From the NCBI GenBank assembly GCA_029263435.1, contig JAJCXL010000131.1, forward strand, positions 1 to 19,170: DNA of 19,170 bases, written 5' to 3'. Below, piece after piece: positions 1-6,795 of this stretch. This DNA is from Acidobacteriota bacterium (GTDB lineage Bacteria; Acidobacteriota; Vicinamibacteria; Marinacidobacterales; SMYC01). A program made the translations under genes and the position numbers. The notes beneath the pieces were generated by a model. That model saw nothing but the letters and a program-made list of their open reading frames with translations, was not told where the DNA came from and ran no database searches. Each line of letters starts with the position of its first letter. The first letter of the stretch is position 1.

Positions 1-402
1 GAGCTCAAGGCCGGCAAAGGTGGCCAGATGGTCCGAAGCGCCGGGGCGGGTGCTCAAGTCGTCGCCAAAGAGGGAAAATATGCACAGCTCCGGCTTCCGT
101 CCGGTGAGGTCCGTCTGGTCCATGTGAAGTGCCGGGCGACCATAGGCCAGGTTGGCAATCTGGAGCATGAGAACGTCACTCTCGGCAAGGCAGGGCGCAA
201 GCGCTGGCTGGGCCGGAGGCCGCACAATCGTGGTGTCACCATGAACCCGGTCGACCATCCTCATGGCGGCGGTGAAGGAAGAAGCGCAGGCGGACGTCAC
301 CCAGTGACACCGTGGGGTGTTCCGACCAAAGGTTACAAGACGCGCAACAACAAGCGTACCGATAAATTTATCGTGCGCGGCCGTGGAAAGAAGAGAGGTT
401 AG
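1..402 (+). CDS. rplB: 50S ribosomal protein L2, C-terminal part (5' end outside window)
   Basis: L2 is a primary 23S rRNA binder needed for subunit association and peptidyl-transferase activity. The reading frame is open from base 1, so the gene starts upstream. The 133 visible residues are the C-terminal half, and the family is about 275 residues long. They contain the hallmark MNPVDHPHGGGEGR block (about residues 71-84 of the fragment), which carries the conserved histidine near the peptidyl-transferase centre, followed by the usual basic tail ending RGRGKKRG. The stop is 6 bases before rpsS, as in S10 operons. No ATG near the edge should be taken as the true start; the methionine at base 28 is internal. 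Confidence 0.97.
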   Translation, partial: ELKAGKGGQMVRSAGAGAQVVAKEGKYAQLRLPSGEVRLVHVKCRATIGQVGNLEHENVTLGKAGRKRWLGRRPHNRGVTMNPVDHPHGGGEGRSAGGRHPVTPWGVPTKGYKTRNNKRTDKFIVRGRGKKRG

Positions 403-408
403 CGAGTC

Positions 409-693
409 ATGGCGAGATCGCTCAAAAAGGGTCCTTTCGTGGACGAGAGCTTGCTCGGCAAGATCGACATCATGAACGATTCCGGGGACAAGAAGGTGGT
501 CAAGACGTGGTCGCGTCGCTCCACCATCATTCCCGACATGGTGGGTCATACCGTGGCTGTCCACAATGGCAAGAAATTCATTCCGGTCTACATCACGGAG
601 AACATGGTGGGGCATAAGCTCGGTGAGTTCTCGCCAACCAGAACGTTTCGTGGTCACACGACGAAGACCGATAAAGCATCGAGAGTTCGCTAG
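409..693 (+). CDS. rpsS: 30S ribosomal protein S19
   Basis: S19 sits in the head of the small subunit with S13 and contacts the A-site tRNA and the subunit bridge. The 94-residue product is full length for the family. It starts with the classic MARSLKKGPFVD and has the conserved WSRRSTIIPDMVGHTVAVHNGK core and a GHKLGEFSPTRTFRGH C-terminal block. The ATG lies 6 bases after the rplB stop, with a purine-rich ribosome-binding stretch (AGAGAGG) inside the end of rplB. Its place between rplB and rplV is the standard S10-operon order. Confidence 0.98.
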   Translation: MARSLKKGPFVDESLLGKIDIMNDSGDKKVVKTWSRRSTIIPDMVGHTVAVHNGKKFIPVYITENMVGHKLGEFSPTRTFRGHTTKTDKASRVR

Positions 694-716
694 AGACGAG
701 CGGAGGCAAGAAGAGA

Positions 717-1073
717 ATGGTTGAAGCAAGAGCGACCGCCAAACACGTGAGGGGCTCACCATCGAAGGCTCGTCTGGTGATCGATCTCATTCGTGGCAAG
801 CGAGCCGCAGAGGCGATCTCGATTCTCCAGAATACGAACAAGCGGGTGAGTAAGACGCTCGAAAAAGTCCTGCGCTCCGCGATCGCGAACGCCCAGCAAA
901 AGGCGATCGAGGAAGCCAAACGTATCGACGAGGACGATTTGATCGTCAGCAAAGCCTACGCAGATGGCGGCCCGACGATGAAGCGCATCCGTGCAGCGCC
1001 GATGGGGCGAGCGTTTAGAATCGTGCATCGCACCAGCCACCTGACGATTCAGGTTTCCGAGAAAGAAGAGTAG
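717..1073 (+). CDS. rplV: 50S ribosomal protein L22
   Basis: L22 is an early-assembly protein whose extended hairpin lines the peptide exit tunnel. The 118-residue product is the usual length. Its N-terminal globular part begins VEARATAKHVRGSPSKARLVIDLIRGK. The tunnel hairpin appears near residues 80-100 as YADGGPTMKRIRAAPMGRA, ending with the typical RTSHLTIQVSEKEE. A good Shine-Dalgarno (GGAGG, 702-706) precedes the ATG by 10 bases, which supports this start. It lies between rpsS and rpsC. Confidence 0.97.
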   Translation: MVEARATAKHVRGSPSKARLVIDLIRGKRAAEAISILQNTNKRVSKTLEKVLRSAIANAQQKAIEEAKRIDEDDLIVSKAYADGGPTMKRIRAAPMGRAFRIVHRTSHLTIQVSEKEE

Positions 1074-1084
1074 AGGTTTAACTG

Positions 1085-1768
1085 ATGGGACAGAAAGTCC
1101 ACCCTTACGGGTTTCGACTCGGTTACAACAAGACCTGGCGTTCGCGCTGGTATGCCGAACGGGACTACGGGAAGCTCCTCCACGAGGACCTGAAGCTGAA
1201 ACGTCAGCTCAAGAAGCGTTTCTCTCACGCAGGCGTCTCCAGGGTCGAGATCGAGCGGGCAGCCAACAAGCTCAAGATCAACATCCACACGTCGAGGCCG
1301 GGAATCATCATCGGTCGCAAAGGCACCGAGGTCGATAAGCTCAAGACCGAGATCCAGGCGACCACCCAGCGTGAGGTCTACATCAACATTATCGAAGTGC
1401 CGAAGCCCGAGCTCGACGCCCAGCTCGTGGCAGAGTCGATCGCTCTCCAGCTCGAAAAGCGCATCGCGTTTCGCCGAGCCATGCGTAAGGCGGTCGATGC
1501 GACGATGCGTTTCGGCGCGAAGGGGATTCGGGTCCGATGTGCCGGTCGACTCAACGGCGCGGAGATCGCGCGCTCCGAGTGGTATTTGCTCGGGCAGCTT
1601 CCTCTACACACGCTCCGGGCCGATATCGACTACGGCTTCGCTGAGGCGTTTACGACCTACGGCCAGATTGGCGTCAAGTGTTGGATTAACAAGGGAGAGT
1701 CGATTCCGATGGGACCCGGCGGCAGAGAAGAGCCCAAAGAACGCTCACGGTCACGGCGCGGAGAGTAA
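1085..1768 (+). CDS. rpsC: 30S ribosomal protein S3
   Basis: S3 forms part of the mRNA entry channel and helicase of the small subunit. The 227-residue product begins MGQKVHPYGFRLGYNKTWRS, the standard bacterial N-terminus. The KH domain carries a GxxG-type motif in SRPGIIIGRKGTEVDKL (about residues 70-86). The C-terminal domain includes RCAGRLNGAEIARSEW and GVKCWINKGE. The tail is short and basic (SRSRRGE). An AGAGG at 1072-1076 serves as ribosome-binding site. Confidence 0.97.
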   Translation: MGQKVHPYGFRLGYNKTWRSRWYAERDYGKLLHEDLKLKRQLKKRFSHAGVSRVEIERAANKLKINIHTSRPGIIIGRKGTEVDKLKTEIQATTQREVYINIIEVPKPELDAQLVAESIALQLEKRIAFRRAMRKAVDATMRFGAKGIRVRCAGRLNGAEIARSEWYLLGQLPLHTLRADIDYGFAEAFTTYGQIGVKCWINKGESIPMGPGGREEPKERSRSRRGE

Positions 1769-1774
1769 CGAATC

Positions 1775-2191
1775 ATGTTGATGCCGAAGAAAGTCAAGCA
1801 TCGGAAAGTCCAGCGCGGCCGGATGAAGGGCAAGGCGTGGAAGGGCCATACCGTCTCGTACGGTGATTTCGGCATGAAGGTGCTCGAGCCGGGCTGGATT
1901 ACGGATCGCCAAATCGAAGCAGCGCGGGTCGCGATCACCCGTTTCGTCAAGCGGAGCGGCCGGATTTGGATTCGAATCTTTCCGGACAAACCGGTGACGA
2001 AGAAGCCGCAAGAGACCCGGATGGGTAAAGGCAAAGGCAGTCCGGAGTTTTGGGTTGCCGTCGTCAAGCCGGGCCGGATTCTCTATGAAATGCAAGGTGT
2101 GCCTGAAGACGTGGCCAGAGAAGCGATCCGGCTCGCGGGACACAAGCTCGGACTGAAGACGCGGTTCGTGAAGCGCTTCGAGGAGGCCTGA
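1775..2191 (+). CDS. rplP: 50S ribosomal protein L16
   Basis: L16 organises the A-site side of the large subunit near helices 38, 42 and 89. The 138-residue product has the family N-terminus MLMPKKVKHRKVQRGRMKG, so the first ATG is taken rather than the one two codons later. Other signatures are GKAWKGHTVSYGDFG, the RIWIRIFPDKPVTKKPQETRMG segment, and GKGSPEFWVAVVKPGRILYE. It follows rpsC by 6 bases and precedes rpmC by 2. Confidence 0.97.
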   Translation: MLMPKKVKHRKVQRGRMKGKAWKGHTVSYGDFGMKVLEPGWITDRQIEAARVAITRFVKRSGRIWIRIFPDKPVTKKPQETRMGKGKGSPEFWVAVVKPGRILYEMQGVPEDVAREAIRLAGHKLGLKTRFVKRFEEA

Positions 2192-2193
2192 GC

Positions 2194-2409
2194 ATGGATA
2201 TCGAGAAAGTGAGAGAGTTCGGTGAGGACGAGCTCCGCGACAAGATTTCGGAGCTGGGTGAGGAGATATTTCGGACCCGGCTGCAAAAAGAGACCGGCCA
2301 GTTGGATCAGGTCGGTAAAGTTCGGAGCCTTCGCAAAGATCTAGCTCGGGTTCATACGGTGTTGCGTGAGATTGAGATCGACAAGAGTAAAAAGGCTGAG
2401 AGCCGGTGA
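2194..2409 (+). CDS. rpmC: 50S ribosomal protein L29
   Basis: L29 is a small antiparallel two-helix protein beside the tunnel exit, where it contributes to docking of trigger factor and SRP. The 71-residue product is alpha-helical and charged, with the family pattern of an N-terminal EDELRDKISELGEEIFRTRLQKETGQL helix and a second helix around VRSLRKDLARVHTVLREIE. It is slightly longer than the typical 60-68 residues owing to a lysine-rich tail. The start lies 2 bases after rplP, whose last codons supply GAGG. Confidence 0.93.
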   Translation: MDIEKVREFGEDELRDKISELGEEIFRTRLQKETGQLDQVGKVRSLRKDLARVHTVLREIEIDKSKKAESR

Positions 2410-2452
2410 TATCGATGAAGCCTGAGCTCGAGCGAGTACGAGAGACGAGAAG

Positions 2453-2746
2453 ATGCCCAAAGTAAATAAAGTTGGCGTGGTCAAGAGCAACAAGATGGAC
2501 AAGACCGTGGTCGTGAGCGTGGAACGTCTCGTCCGCCACCCGCTCTATACGCGCGCGTTCAAGAAAACGTCGAACTTCACCGTTCATGACGAGGCGAACC
2601 AATGTCAGATCGGCGACAAAGTGAGAATTGTCGAGTGCCGGCCCATCTCGCGTAGGAAGAGATGGCGGCTCGTCGAGATCCTCGATTCACCGGCGACGCG
2701 TGAGGCGGCAGCGACGATAGCGGCGGCTCCCGCCGAAGCGTCTTGA
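2453..2746 (+). CDS. rpsQ: 30S ribosomal protein S17, with alanine-rich C-terminal tail
   Basis: S17 is a primary binder of the 16S 5' domain with an OB-fold. The core (residues about 5-78) is typical: GVVKSNKMDKTVVVSVERLVRHPLY, then HDEANQCQIGDKVRIVECRPISRRKRWRLVEIL. At 97 residues it is longer than the usual 80-88. The excess is an Ala/Thr/Glu tail from about residue 79 that looks unstructured. A 43-base gap separates it from rpmC and holds GAGA-type purine runs but no convincing other gene. Confidence 0.96.
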   Translation: MPKVNKVGVVKSNKMDKTVVVSVERLVRHPLYTRAFKKTSNFTVHDEANQCQIGDKVRIVECRPISRRKRWRLVEILDSPATREAAATIAAAPAEAS

Positions 2747-2796
2747 CCCAGGTTGAGAGCGTTTAAGAACTCAGGAAGTCAGTAGGGATTCGAACG

Positions 2797-3165
2797 ATGA
2801 TTCAGATGCAAACGGTTCTCGAAGTGACCGATAACTCGGGGGCCAAGAAAATTTTGTGTATCCATCCGCGAGGGGGAAGTGTCGGTCGCATCGCCTATCT
2901 GGGCGATATCATTACCGCCTCGGTCAAGGAGGCTACGCCCGACAGCCCCATCAAGAAGGGCACGGTGGTGAAAGCCGTCATCGTACGTACTCGCAAGGAG
3001 CGTCGACGCAAGGACGGCTCCTATATCCGCTTCGACAACAACGCGGCGGTGATCATCAACGATCAGAACGAGCCCTTGGGCACACGCGTCTTCGGACCGG
3101 TGGCGCGCGAGCTCAGAGAGCGAAAGTTCATGAAGATCGTCTCTCTTGCGCCGGAGGTTCTCTGA
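2797..3165 (+). CDS. rplN: 50S ribosomal protein L14
   Basis: L14 is a beta-barrel protein forming intersubunit bridges with 16S helix 14. The product is 122 residues, exactly the canonical length. It begins MIQMQTVLEVTDNSGAKKILCI and includes SYIRFDNNAAVIINDQNEPLGTRVFGPVARELRERKFMKIVSLAPEVL. It is the usual first gene of the spc block. The 50-base gap after rpsQ is among the longer ones in the cluster, but I see no convincing promoter or hairpin in it. Confidence 0.98.
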   Translation: MIQMQTVLEVTDNSGAKKILCIHPRGGSVGRIAYLGDIITASVKEATPDSPIKKGTVVKAVIVRTRKERRRKDGSYIRFDNNAAVIINDQNEPLGTRVFGPVARELRERKFMKIVSLAPEVL

Positions 3166-3166
3166 A

Positions 3167-3496
3167 GTGCCGAACAAACTTCATATCCACAAGAACGACC
3201 AAGTCGAAGTGCTCTCCGGCCGAGAGCGCGGCAAACGCGGTCGAGTACTGTACGTGATCCCGTCGCGCGGAAGGGCGATCGTCGAGCGCCTCAACATGAT
3301 GAAGCGCCACACCCGGCCGAATCCGCAGCAGAACATCAAAGGCGGAGTCGTCGAGCGGGAATCGTCCCTCGACTTGAGCAAGCTCCAAGTCGTTTGCCCG
3401 GAATGCGACAAACGCACTCGGGTTCGGCAGAAGGTGCTTAGCGACGGTCGTAAGGTTCGAACCTGCGTCGCGTGCGAAGGAGTGATCGACAAATGA
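3167..3496 (+). CDS. rplX: 50S ribosomal protein L24 with four-cysteine ribbon (GTG start)
   Basis: L24 starts large-subunit assembly and sits at the tunnel exit. The GTG at 3167 gives MPNKLHIHKNDQVEVLSGRERGKRG, matching the family KOW-type N-terminus. An in-frame ATG at 3146 lies inside rplN and would add seven non-conserved residues, so GTG is preferred. GGAGG is present at 3154-3158. The 109-residue product has a C-terminal CPEC (77-80) and CVAC (100-103) pair, a zinc-ribbon-like pattern found in part of the L24 family. Its stop overlaps the rplE start by 4 bases (ATGA). Confidence 0.95.
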   Translation: MPNKLHIHKNDQVEVLSGRERGKRGRVLYVIPSRGRAIVERLNMMKRHTRPNPQQNIKGGVVERESSLDLSKLQVVCPECDKRTRVRQKVLSDGRKVRTCVACEGVIDK

Positions 3497-4041
3497 GCCG
3501 TCTCCGATCGACTTACCAGGAAACGCTCCTCCCGCAGCTCATGAAAGACCTCTCCATCGATAATGTCTGGGCGGTGCCGAAGGTCAGCAAGGTGATCGTG
3601 AATATGGGCGTCGGCGAGGCCGCGGCCAACATCAAGCTTCTCGACGCCGCCATGGAAGAGATGGCCGCGATTACAGGCCAACGTCCAGTCATGCGCCGGG
3701 CGAAGAAGTCCGTCGCCGCCTTCAAGATCCGGGAAGGTCAGCCGGTGGGTGCCTGCGTCACGTTGCGCGGCGCCAAAATGTACGAGTTCATCGACCGGTT
3801 GGTGAACATCGCTCTTCCCCGCGTACGCGATTTTCGAGGTGTGCCGACGAAATCCTTCGATGGAAGAGGCAATTTTACGCTCGGGCTGGAGGATCAGCTC
3901 ATTTTTCCAGAGATCGATTATTCGCGTGTCGACAACACGCGGGGAATGAACATTACTTTCGTTACGACCTCACCGGACGATGCCGGAGCCAGGCGGCTGC
4001 TCGAGCTGCTCGGGATGCCGTTTCGTCGGCCGAACCAATAG
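3493..4041 (+). CDS. rplE: 50S ribosomal protein L5
   Basis: L5 binds 5S rRNA and contacts the P-site tRNA and the S13 bridge. The start is the ATG at 3493, overlapping the rplX stop as ATGA. The upstream in-frame ATG at 3472 would run into the L24 zinc ribbon. The 182-residue product matches the family length. Signatures are VPKVSKVIVNMGVGEA, ITGQRPVMRRAKKSVAAFKIREGQPVG and RDFRGVPTKSFDGRGNFTLGLEDQLIFPEI, ending GMNITFVTTSPDDAGARRLLELLGMPF. Confidence 0.97.
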   Translation: MSRLRSTYQETLLPQLMKDLSIDNVWAVPKVSKVIVNMGVGEAAANIKLLDAAMEEMAAITGQRPVMRRAKKSVAAFKIREGQPVGACVTLRGAKMYEFIDRLVNIALPRVRDFRGVPTKSFDGRGNFTLGLEDQLIFPEIDYSRVDNTRGMNITFVTTSPDDAGARRLLELLGMPFRRPNQ

Positions 4042-4063
4042 GGGCTCGAGACCAGGGAATCAT

Positions 4064-4067
4064 GGAG
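4064..4067 (+). promoter_or_regulatory. ribosome-binding site of rpsN (decides TTG start)
   Basis: GGAG lies 7 bases upstream of the TTG at 4075. Reading upstream in frame, the first stop is TAG at 4039-4041 and no ATG or GTG lies between, so the TTG is the only usable start before the conserved S14 N-terminus. Confidence 0.7.
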
Positions 4068-4074
4068 AAGTTCA

Positions 4075-4260
4075 TTGGCTAAACAAAGTTCCGTCGCCAA
4101 GTCGCTGCGCAAGCCGAAGTTCAAGGTGCGTCAGCACAATCGATGCAACAGCTGCGGTCGACCGCGCAGCTACTTGCGGAAATTCAAGCTCTGTCGTCTC
4201 TGTTTTCGCAAACTGGCGCTCGCGGGTGAGATCCCCGGGATCATGAAGTCGAGCTGGTAG
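4075..4260 (+). CDS. rpsN: 30S ribosomal protein S14, zinc-binding short type (TTG start)
   Basis: S14 assembles late into the 30S head. This is the 61-residue type Z form. The four zinc-ligand cysteines are present as CNSC (24-27) and CRLC (40-43), and the C-terminus is the family GEIPGIMKSSW. TTG at 4075 yields MAKQSSVAKSLRKPKFKVRQHNRC, which fits type Z proteins residue for residue at the N-terminus. An ATG at 4062 is out of frame and opens only six codons. The gap to rplE is 33 bases. The TTG start may lower translation relative to its neighbours (inference). Confidence 0.95.
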   Translation: MAKQSSVAKSLRKPKFKVRQHNRCNSCGRPRSYLRKFKLCRLCFRKLALAGEIPGIMKSSW

Positions 4261-4279
4261 GCAGGAAGGTAGATCCGAG

Positions 4280-4675
4280 ATGATGACTGACCCCGTTGCC
4301 GACATGCTGACGCGCATCCGTAATGGTATTTCCGCGCGCCATGCAAAAGTCGATATTCCAGCCTCCAATCTGAAGACCGAGCTTGCTCGGATTCTTCAAG
4401 ACGAGGGATACATTCAAAACTACAAGCGCATCAGCGATGACAAACAAGGAGTGCTGCGCGTGTTTCTTCGCAGAGACGCTCATGGCACGGACTGCATCCT
4501 GGGACTCCAACGAGTCTCTCGCCCCGGTTGTCGCGTCTACGTTTCGCGCGACGGGATCCCGCGCGTGCAGGGCGGACTCGGCATCAATGTCATCTCGACG
4601 TCGTCCGGTTTGATGACCGGTCGCCAGGCGGTTCGCCGAGGCGTGGGCGGCGAGATTCTCTGTAACGTTTGGTAG
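4280..4675 (+). CDS. rpsH: 30S ribosomal protein S8
   Basis: S8 is a primary 16S central-domain binder and, in E. coli, the translational repressor of the spc operon. The 131-residue product shows the N-terminal TDPVADMLTRIRNG block and the C-terminal rRNA-binding region around GLGINVISTSSGLMTGRQAVRRGVGGEILCNVW. Two consecutive ATG codons (4280, 4283) are possible starts, and homology cannot separate them. No S8-operator-like structure could be confirmed by eye near rplE, the site used in E. coli. Confidence 0.97.
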   Translation: MMTDPVADMLTRIRNGISARHAKVDIPASNLKTELARILQDEGYIQNYKRISDDKQGVLRVFLRRDAHGTDCILGLQRVSRPGCRVYVSRDGIPRVQGGLGINVISTSSGLMTGRQAVRRGVGGEILCNVW

Positions 4676-4693
4676 AGGAATAGGAATTTTTCA

Positions 4694-5233
4694 ATGTCTC
4701 GAATAGGAGCGAAACCGATACCGATCCCCAAGGGGGTCAAGGTGGAGGTTGACGACCGTAACGTCCGGGTTCAAGGGCCGAAGGGAAAGCTCGTGACCCA
4801 CGTTCCGCCCGGTATTAAGATCGACGAGAAGGACGGGGTCTTGAACGTCCAACGGGAGACCGAGACCCTTGCGCTCAAACCCTTCTGGGGACTCGCGAGA
4901 AGCCTCGTGGCCAACGCCGTGTTCGGGGTGTCGGAGGGGTTCAAAAAAGAGCTCGACATCGTCGGCATCGGCTACCGAGCCCAGGTCGAAGGGCGGAGTG
5001 TCAACTTCGCGCTCGGATATTCCCATCCGATCGAGTTTCCGATCCCGGAAGGGATCGAGATCCAGATCGAGAAGAACACCCACATCACGGTTTCCGGGTC
5101 GGACAAGCAGCTCGTCGGTCAGGTGGCTGCGAATATCCGAAGCCTGCGTAAACCCGATCCCTATAAACAAAAAGGTATCCGTTACACCGGTGAGCAGCTC
5201 AAGAAGAAAGCTGGCAAGACGGGCGTGACTTGA
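4694..5233 (+). CDS. rplF: 50S ribosomal protein L6
   Basis: L6 has two related domains and sits near the factor-binding site and the sarcin-ricin loop. The 179-residue product starts MSRIGAKPIPIPKGVKVEV. The second domain carries the family block GFKKELDIVGIGYRAQVEG, then LGYSHPIEFPIPEGI, and the near-C-terminal RKPDPYKQKGIRYTGEQLKKKAGK that contacts rRNA. Length and order (rpsH-rplF-rplR) are canonical. Confidence 0.98.
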   Translation: MSRIGAKPIPIPKGVKVEVDDRNVRVQGPKGKLVTHVPPGIKIDEKDGVLNVQRETETLALKPFWGLARSLVANAVFGVSEGFKKELDIVGIGYRAQVEGRSVNFALGYSHPIEFPIPEGIEIQIEKNTHITVSGSDKQLVGQVAANIRSLRKPDPYKQKGIRYTGEQLKKKAGKTGVT

Positions 5234-5240
5234 GGCGGTC

Positions 5241-5594
5241 ATGAAAGTCAACAACAAATCACAAGCGCGAAAGCGAATCCACCTGCGGATTCGCAAGAAA
5301 GTTACCGGCACGGGCGAGCGACCCCGACTCGCGGTGTTTCGCAGCGCGAAGCATATCTATGTACAAGCCATCGACGATGTGCTCGGAAAGACAATCGTTT
5401 CCGCCAGCAGCCGCGAGAAAGACTCCGGCGCGGGCGGCAACGCCAAGGCCGCAGCGGAGATTGGCAAACGCATCGCGGAGCGCTGTCGGGAGAAGGACAT
5501 CGACAGTGTCGTCTTCGATCGCGGCGGTTTCCGCTACCACGGTAGAGTCAAGGCGCTTGCCGACGCCGCCCGCGAAGCGGGCCTAAAGTTCTGA
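5241..5594 (+). CDS. rplR: 50S ribosomal protein L18
   Basis: L18 binds 5S rRNA with L5. The 117-residue product has the basic N-terminal RNA-binding stretch (about residues 5-35, including RKKVTGTGERPRLAVFRSAKHIYVQ) and the compact domain ending VVFDRGGFRYHGRVKALADAAREAGLKF, the family C-terminus. It starts 7 bases after rplF, with GAGG in the spacer. Confidence 0.97.
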   Translation: MKVNNKSQARKRIHLRIRKKVTGTGERPRLAVFRSAKHIYVQAIDDVLGKTIVSASSREKDSGAGGNAKAAAEIGKRIAERCREKDIDSVVFDRGGFRYHGRVKALADAAREAGLKF

Positions 5595-5611
5595 GTTAGC
5601 GAAGGAAAATA

Positions 5612-6118
5612 ATGCTGCGAGAAAGAGTCAACGCCAACGAGCTCGAGCTCAAAGATCAAGTCGTCAGTATCAACCGGGTTACGAAAGTGGTGAAGGGTGG
5701 TAAGAACCTGTCCTTCAGCGCGCTCGTGGTCATCGGAGACGGCAACGGCCATGTCGGCTTTGGGCTGGGGAAGGCCAAAGAAGTTCCTTCTGCCATTCGT
5801 AAGGGTGTCGAGATTGCCAAGAAGACCCTGATCCGGGTCCCACTCTCGGGCGGGAGCATCCCTCATCAAGTGACGGGCGTTTTCGGCGCGGGTCGGGTGC
5901 TTCTGAAGCCGGCCGCTGAAGGAACGGGCGTCATCGCCGGGGGCGCGGTTCGCGCGGTGGTCGAAGCCGCAGGGATTCGCGACATTCTCACGAAATCACT
6001 CGGCTCCGCCAACCCGCAAAACGTCGTGAAAGCGACGATGACCGGGCTCAGTGAGCTTCGCAGCCCCGAATCCGTCGCTCGGTTGCGAGGTAAGGACATC
6101 GCCGAGGTTACGGGATAG
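5612..6118 (+). CDS. rpsE: 30S ribosomal protein S5
   Basis: S5 lies at the mRNA entry channel and helps maintain decoding accuracy. The 168-residue product has the double-stranded-RNA-binding-like N-terminal domain (DQVVSINRVTKVVKGGKNLSFSALVVIGD, VGFGLGKAKEVPSAIRKG) and the C-terminal domain with SGGSIPHQVTGVFGAGRVLLKPAAEGTGVIAGG and the AGIRDILTKSLGSANPQNVVKAT block. An AAGGA ribosome-binding site precedes the ATG. Length is normal. Confidence 0.98.
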   Translation: MLRERVNANELELKDQVVSINRVTKVVKGGKNLSFSALVVIGDGNGHVGFGLGKAKEVPSAIRKGVEIAKKTLIRVPLSGGSIPHQVTGVFGAGRVLLKPAAEGTGVIAGGAVRAVVEAAGIRDILTKSLGSANPQNVVKATMTGLSELRSPESVARLRGKDIAEVTG

Positions 6119-6124
6119 AGATCG

Positions 6125-6343
6125 ATGTCGAAGCCAGAGAAAACGAAGAAATCGTCGAAGCCGGATTCGGTCCTGAAGCTCAAGCTCGTCCGGAGCCTCA
6201 TCGGAACGACCCTGCGTCAGCGGGAGACCGCACGTGCCTTGGGGTTGCGACGGATCCGACAAACGGTCGAGCGCGAGGACACGCCCGCGATTCGCGGGAT
6301 GGTCGCTGTCGTGGCCCATTTGATTGAAGTGGTCGAAGGATAA
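6125..6343 (+). CDS. rpmD: 50S ribosomal protein L30, N-terminally extended
   Basis: L30 is a small alpha/beta protein of the large subunit, lacking in some phyla. The core (about residues 16-72) matches the family: LKLKLVRSLIGTTLRQRETARALGLRRIRQTVEREDTPAIRGMVAVVAHLIEV. At 72 residues it exceeds the usual 58-62 because of a lysine/serine-rich leader of about 14 residues. No other start codon lies between the ATG at 6125 and the conserved core except weak alternatives, so the extension is probably real. It is located between rpsE and rplO as usual. Confidence 0.93.
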   Translation: MSKPEKTKKSSKPDSVLKLKLVRSLIGTTLRQRETARALGLRRIRQTVEREDTPAIRGMVAVVAHLIEVVEG

Positions 6344-6348
6344 AAGCC

Positions 6349-6795
6349 ATGAATCTAGAATCTCTCAAGCCGGCGGCCGGCTCGCTGAAAGCCAAGCGCC
6401 GCATCGGTCGCGGACCGGGCTCGGGTCGCGGCAAGACCGCGGGTCGAGGTCACAAGGGTGCGAAATCTCGCTCGGGCTATTCGCGGAGACGCGGATTCGA
6501 GGGCGGACAGATGCCCCTGATTCGCCGGGTGCCGAAGCGCGGCTTCACGAATATTTTCTCGAAGCGCATCGAGACCGTAAACGTCAGCGATCTCGGCAAG
6601 CTTCCGGAAGGCACCGTCGTCACCCCCGAGCTCCTCATCGCCCAGCGGCTGATCCGCAAGCACTATGACGGCATCAAGGTACTCGGCGACGGAGAGCTAG
6701 GAACGAAGCTCGTCGTCCAGGCACACCAGTTCAGCGCATCCGCCAAAGCGAAGATCGAGGCCGCGGGCGGAACGGCGGAGGAGCTCAAGGCGTGA
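6349..6795 (+). CDS. rplO: 50S ribosomal protein L15
   Basis: L15 is a late-assembly protein that threads into 23S rRNA. The 148-residue product has the Gly/Arg/Lys-rich N-terminal arm (RRIGRGPGSGRGKTAGRGHKGAKSRSG, about residues 16-45), the YSRRRGFEGGQMPLIRRVPKRGF block, and a C-terminal globular domain ending SASAKAKIEAAGGTAEELKA. Its last codons overlap the GTG start of secY by 4 bases (GTGA), a coupling seen in many spc operons. Confidence 0.97.
   Translation: MNLESLKPAAGSLKAKRRIGRGPGSGRGKTAGRGHKGAKSRSGYSRRRGFEGGQMPLIRRVPKRGFTNIFSKRIETVNVSDLGKLPEGTVVTPELLIAQRLIRKHYDGIKVLGDGELGTKLVVQAHQFSASAKAKIEAAGGTAEELKA

Noticed and set aside
1751..2602. 283-codon minus-strand open frame opposite rplP, rpmC and rpsQ
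   Set aside because: It is a shadow of three certain ribosomal genes. The protein is His/Arg/Pro-rich, shows no family motif and has no suitable start context.
4062..4082. ATG with six codons just before rpsN
   Set aside because: It is out of frame with S14 and ends at once. Its GGAG serves as the rpsN ribosome-binding site, so a leader peptide is not supported.
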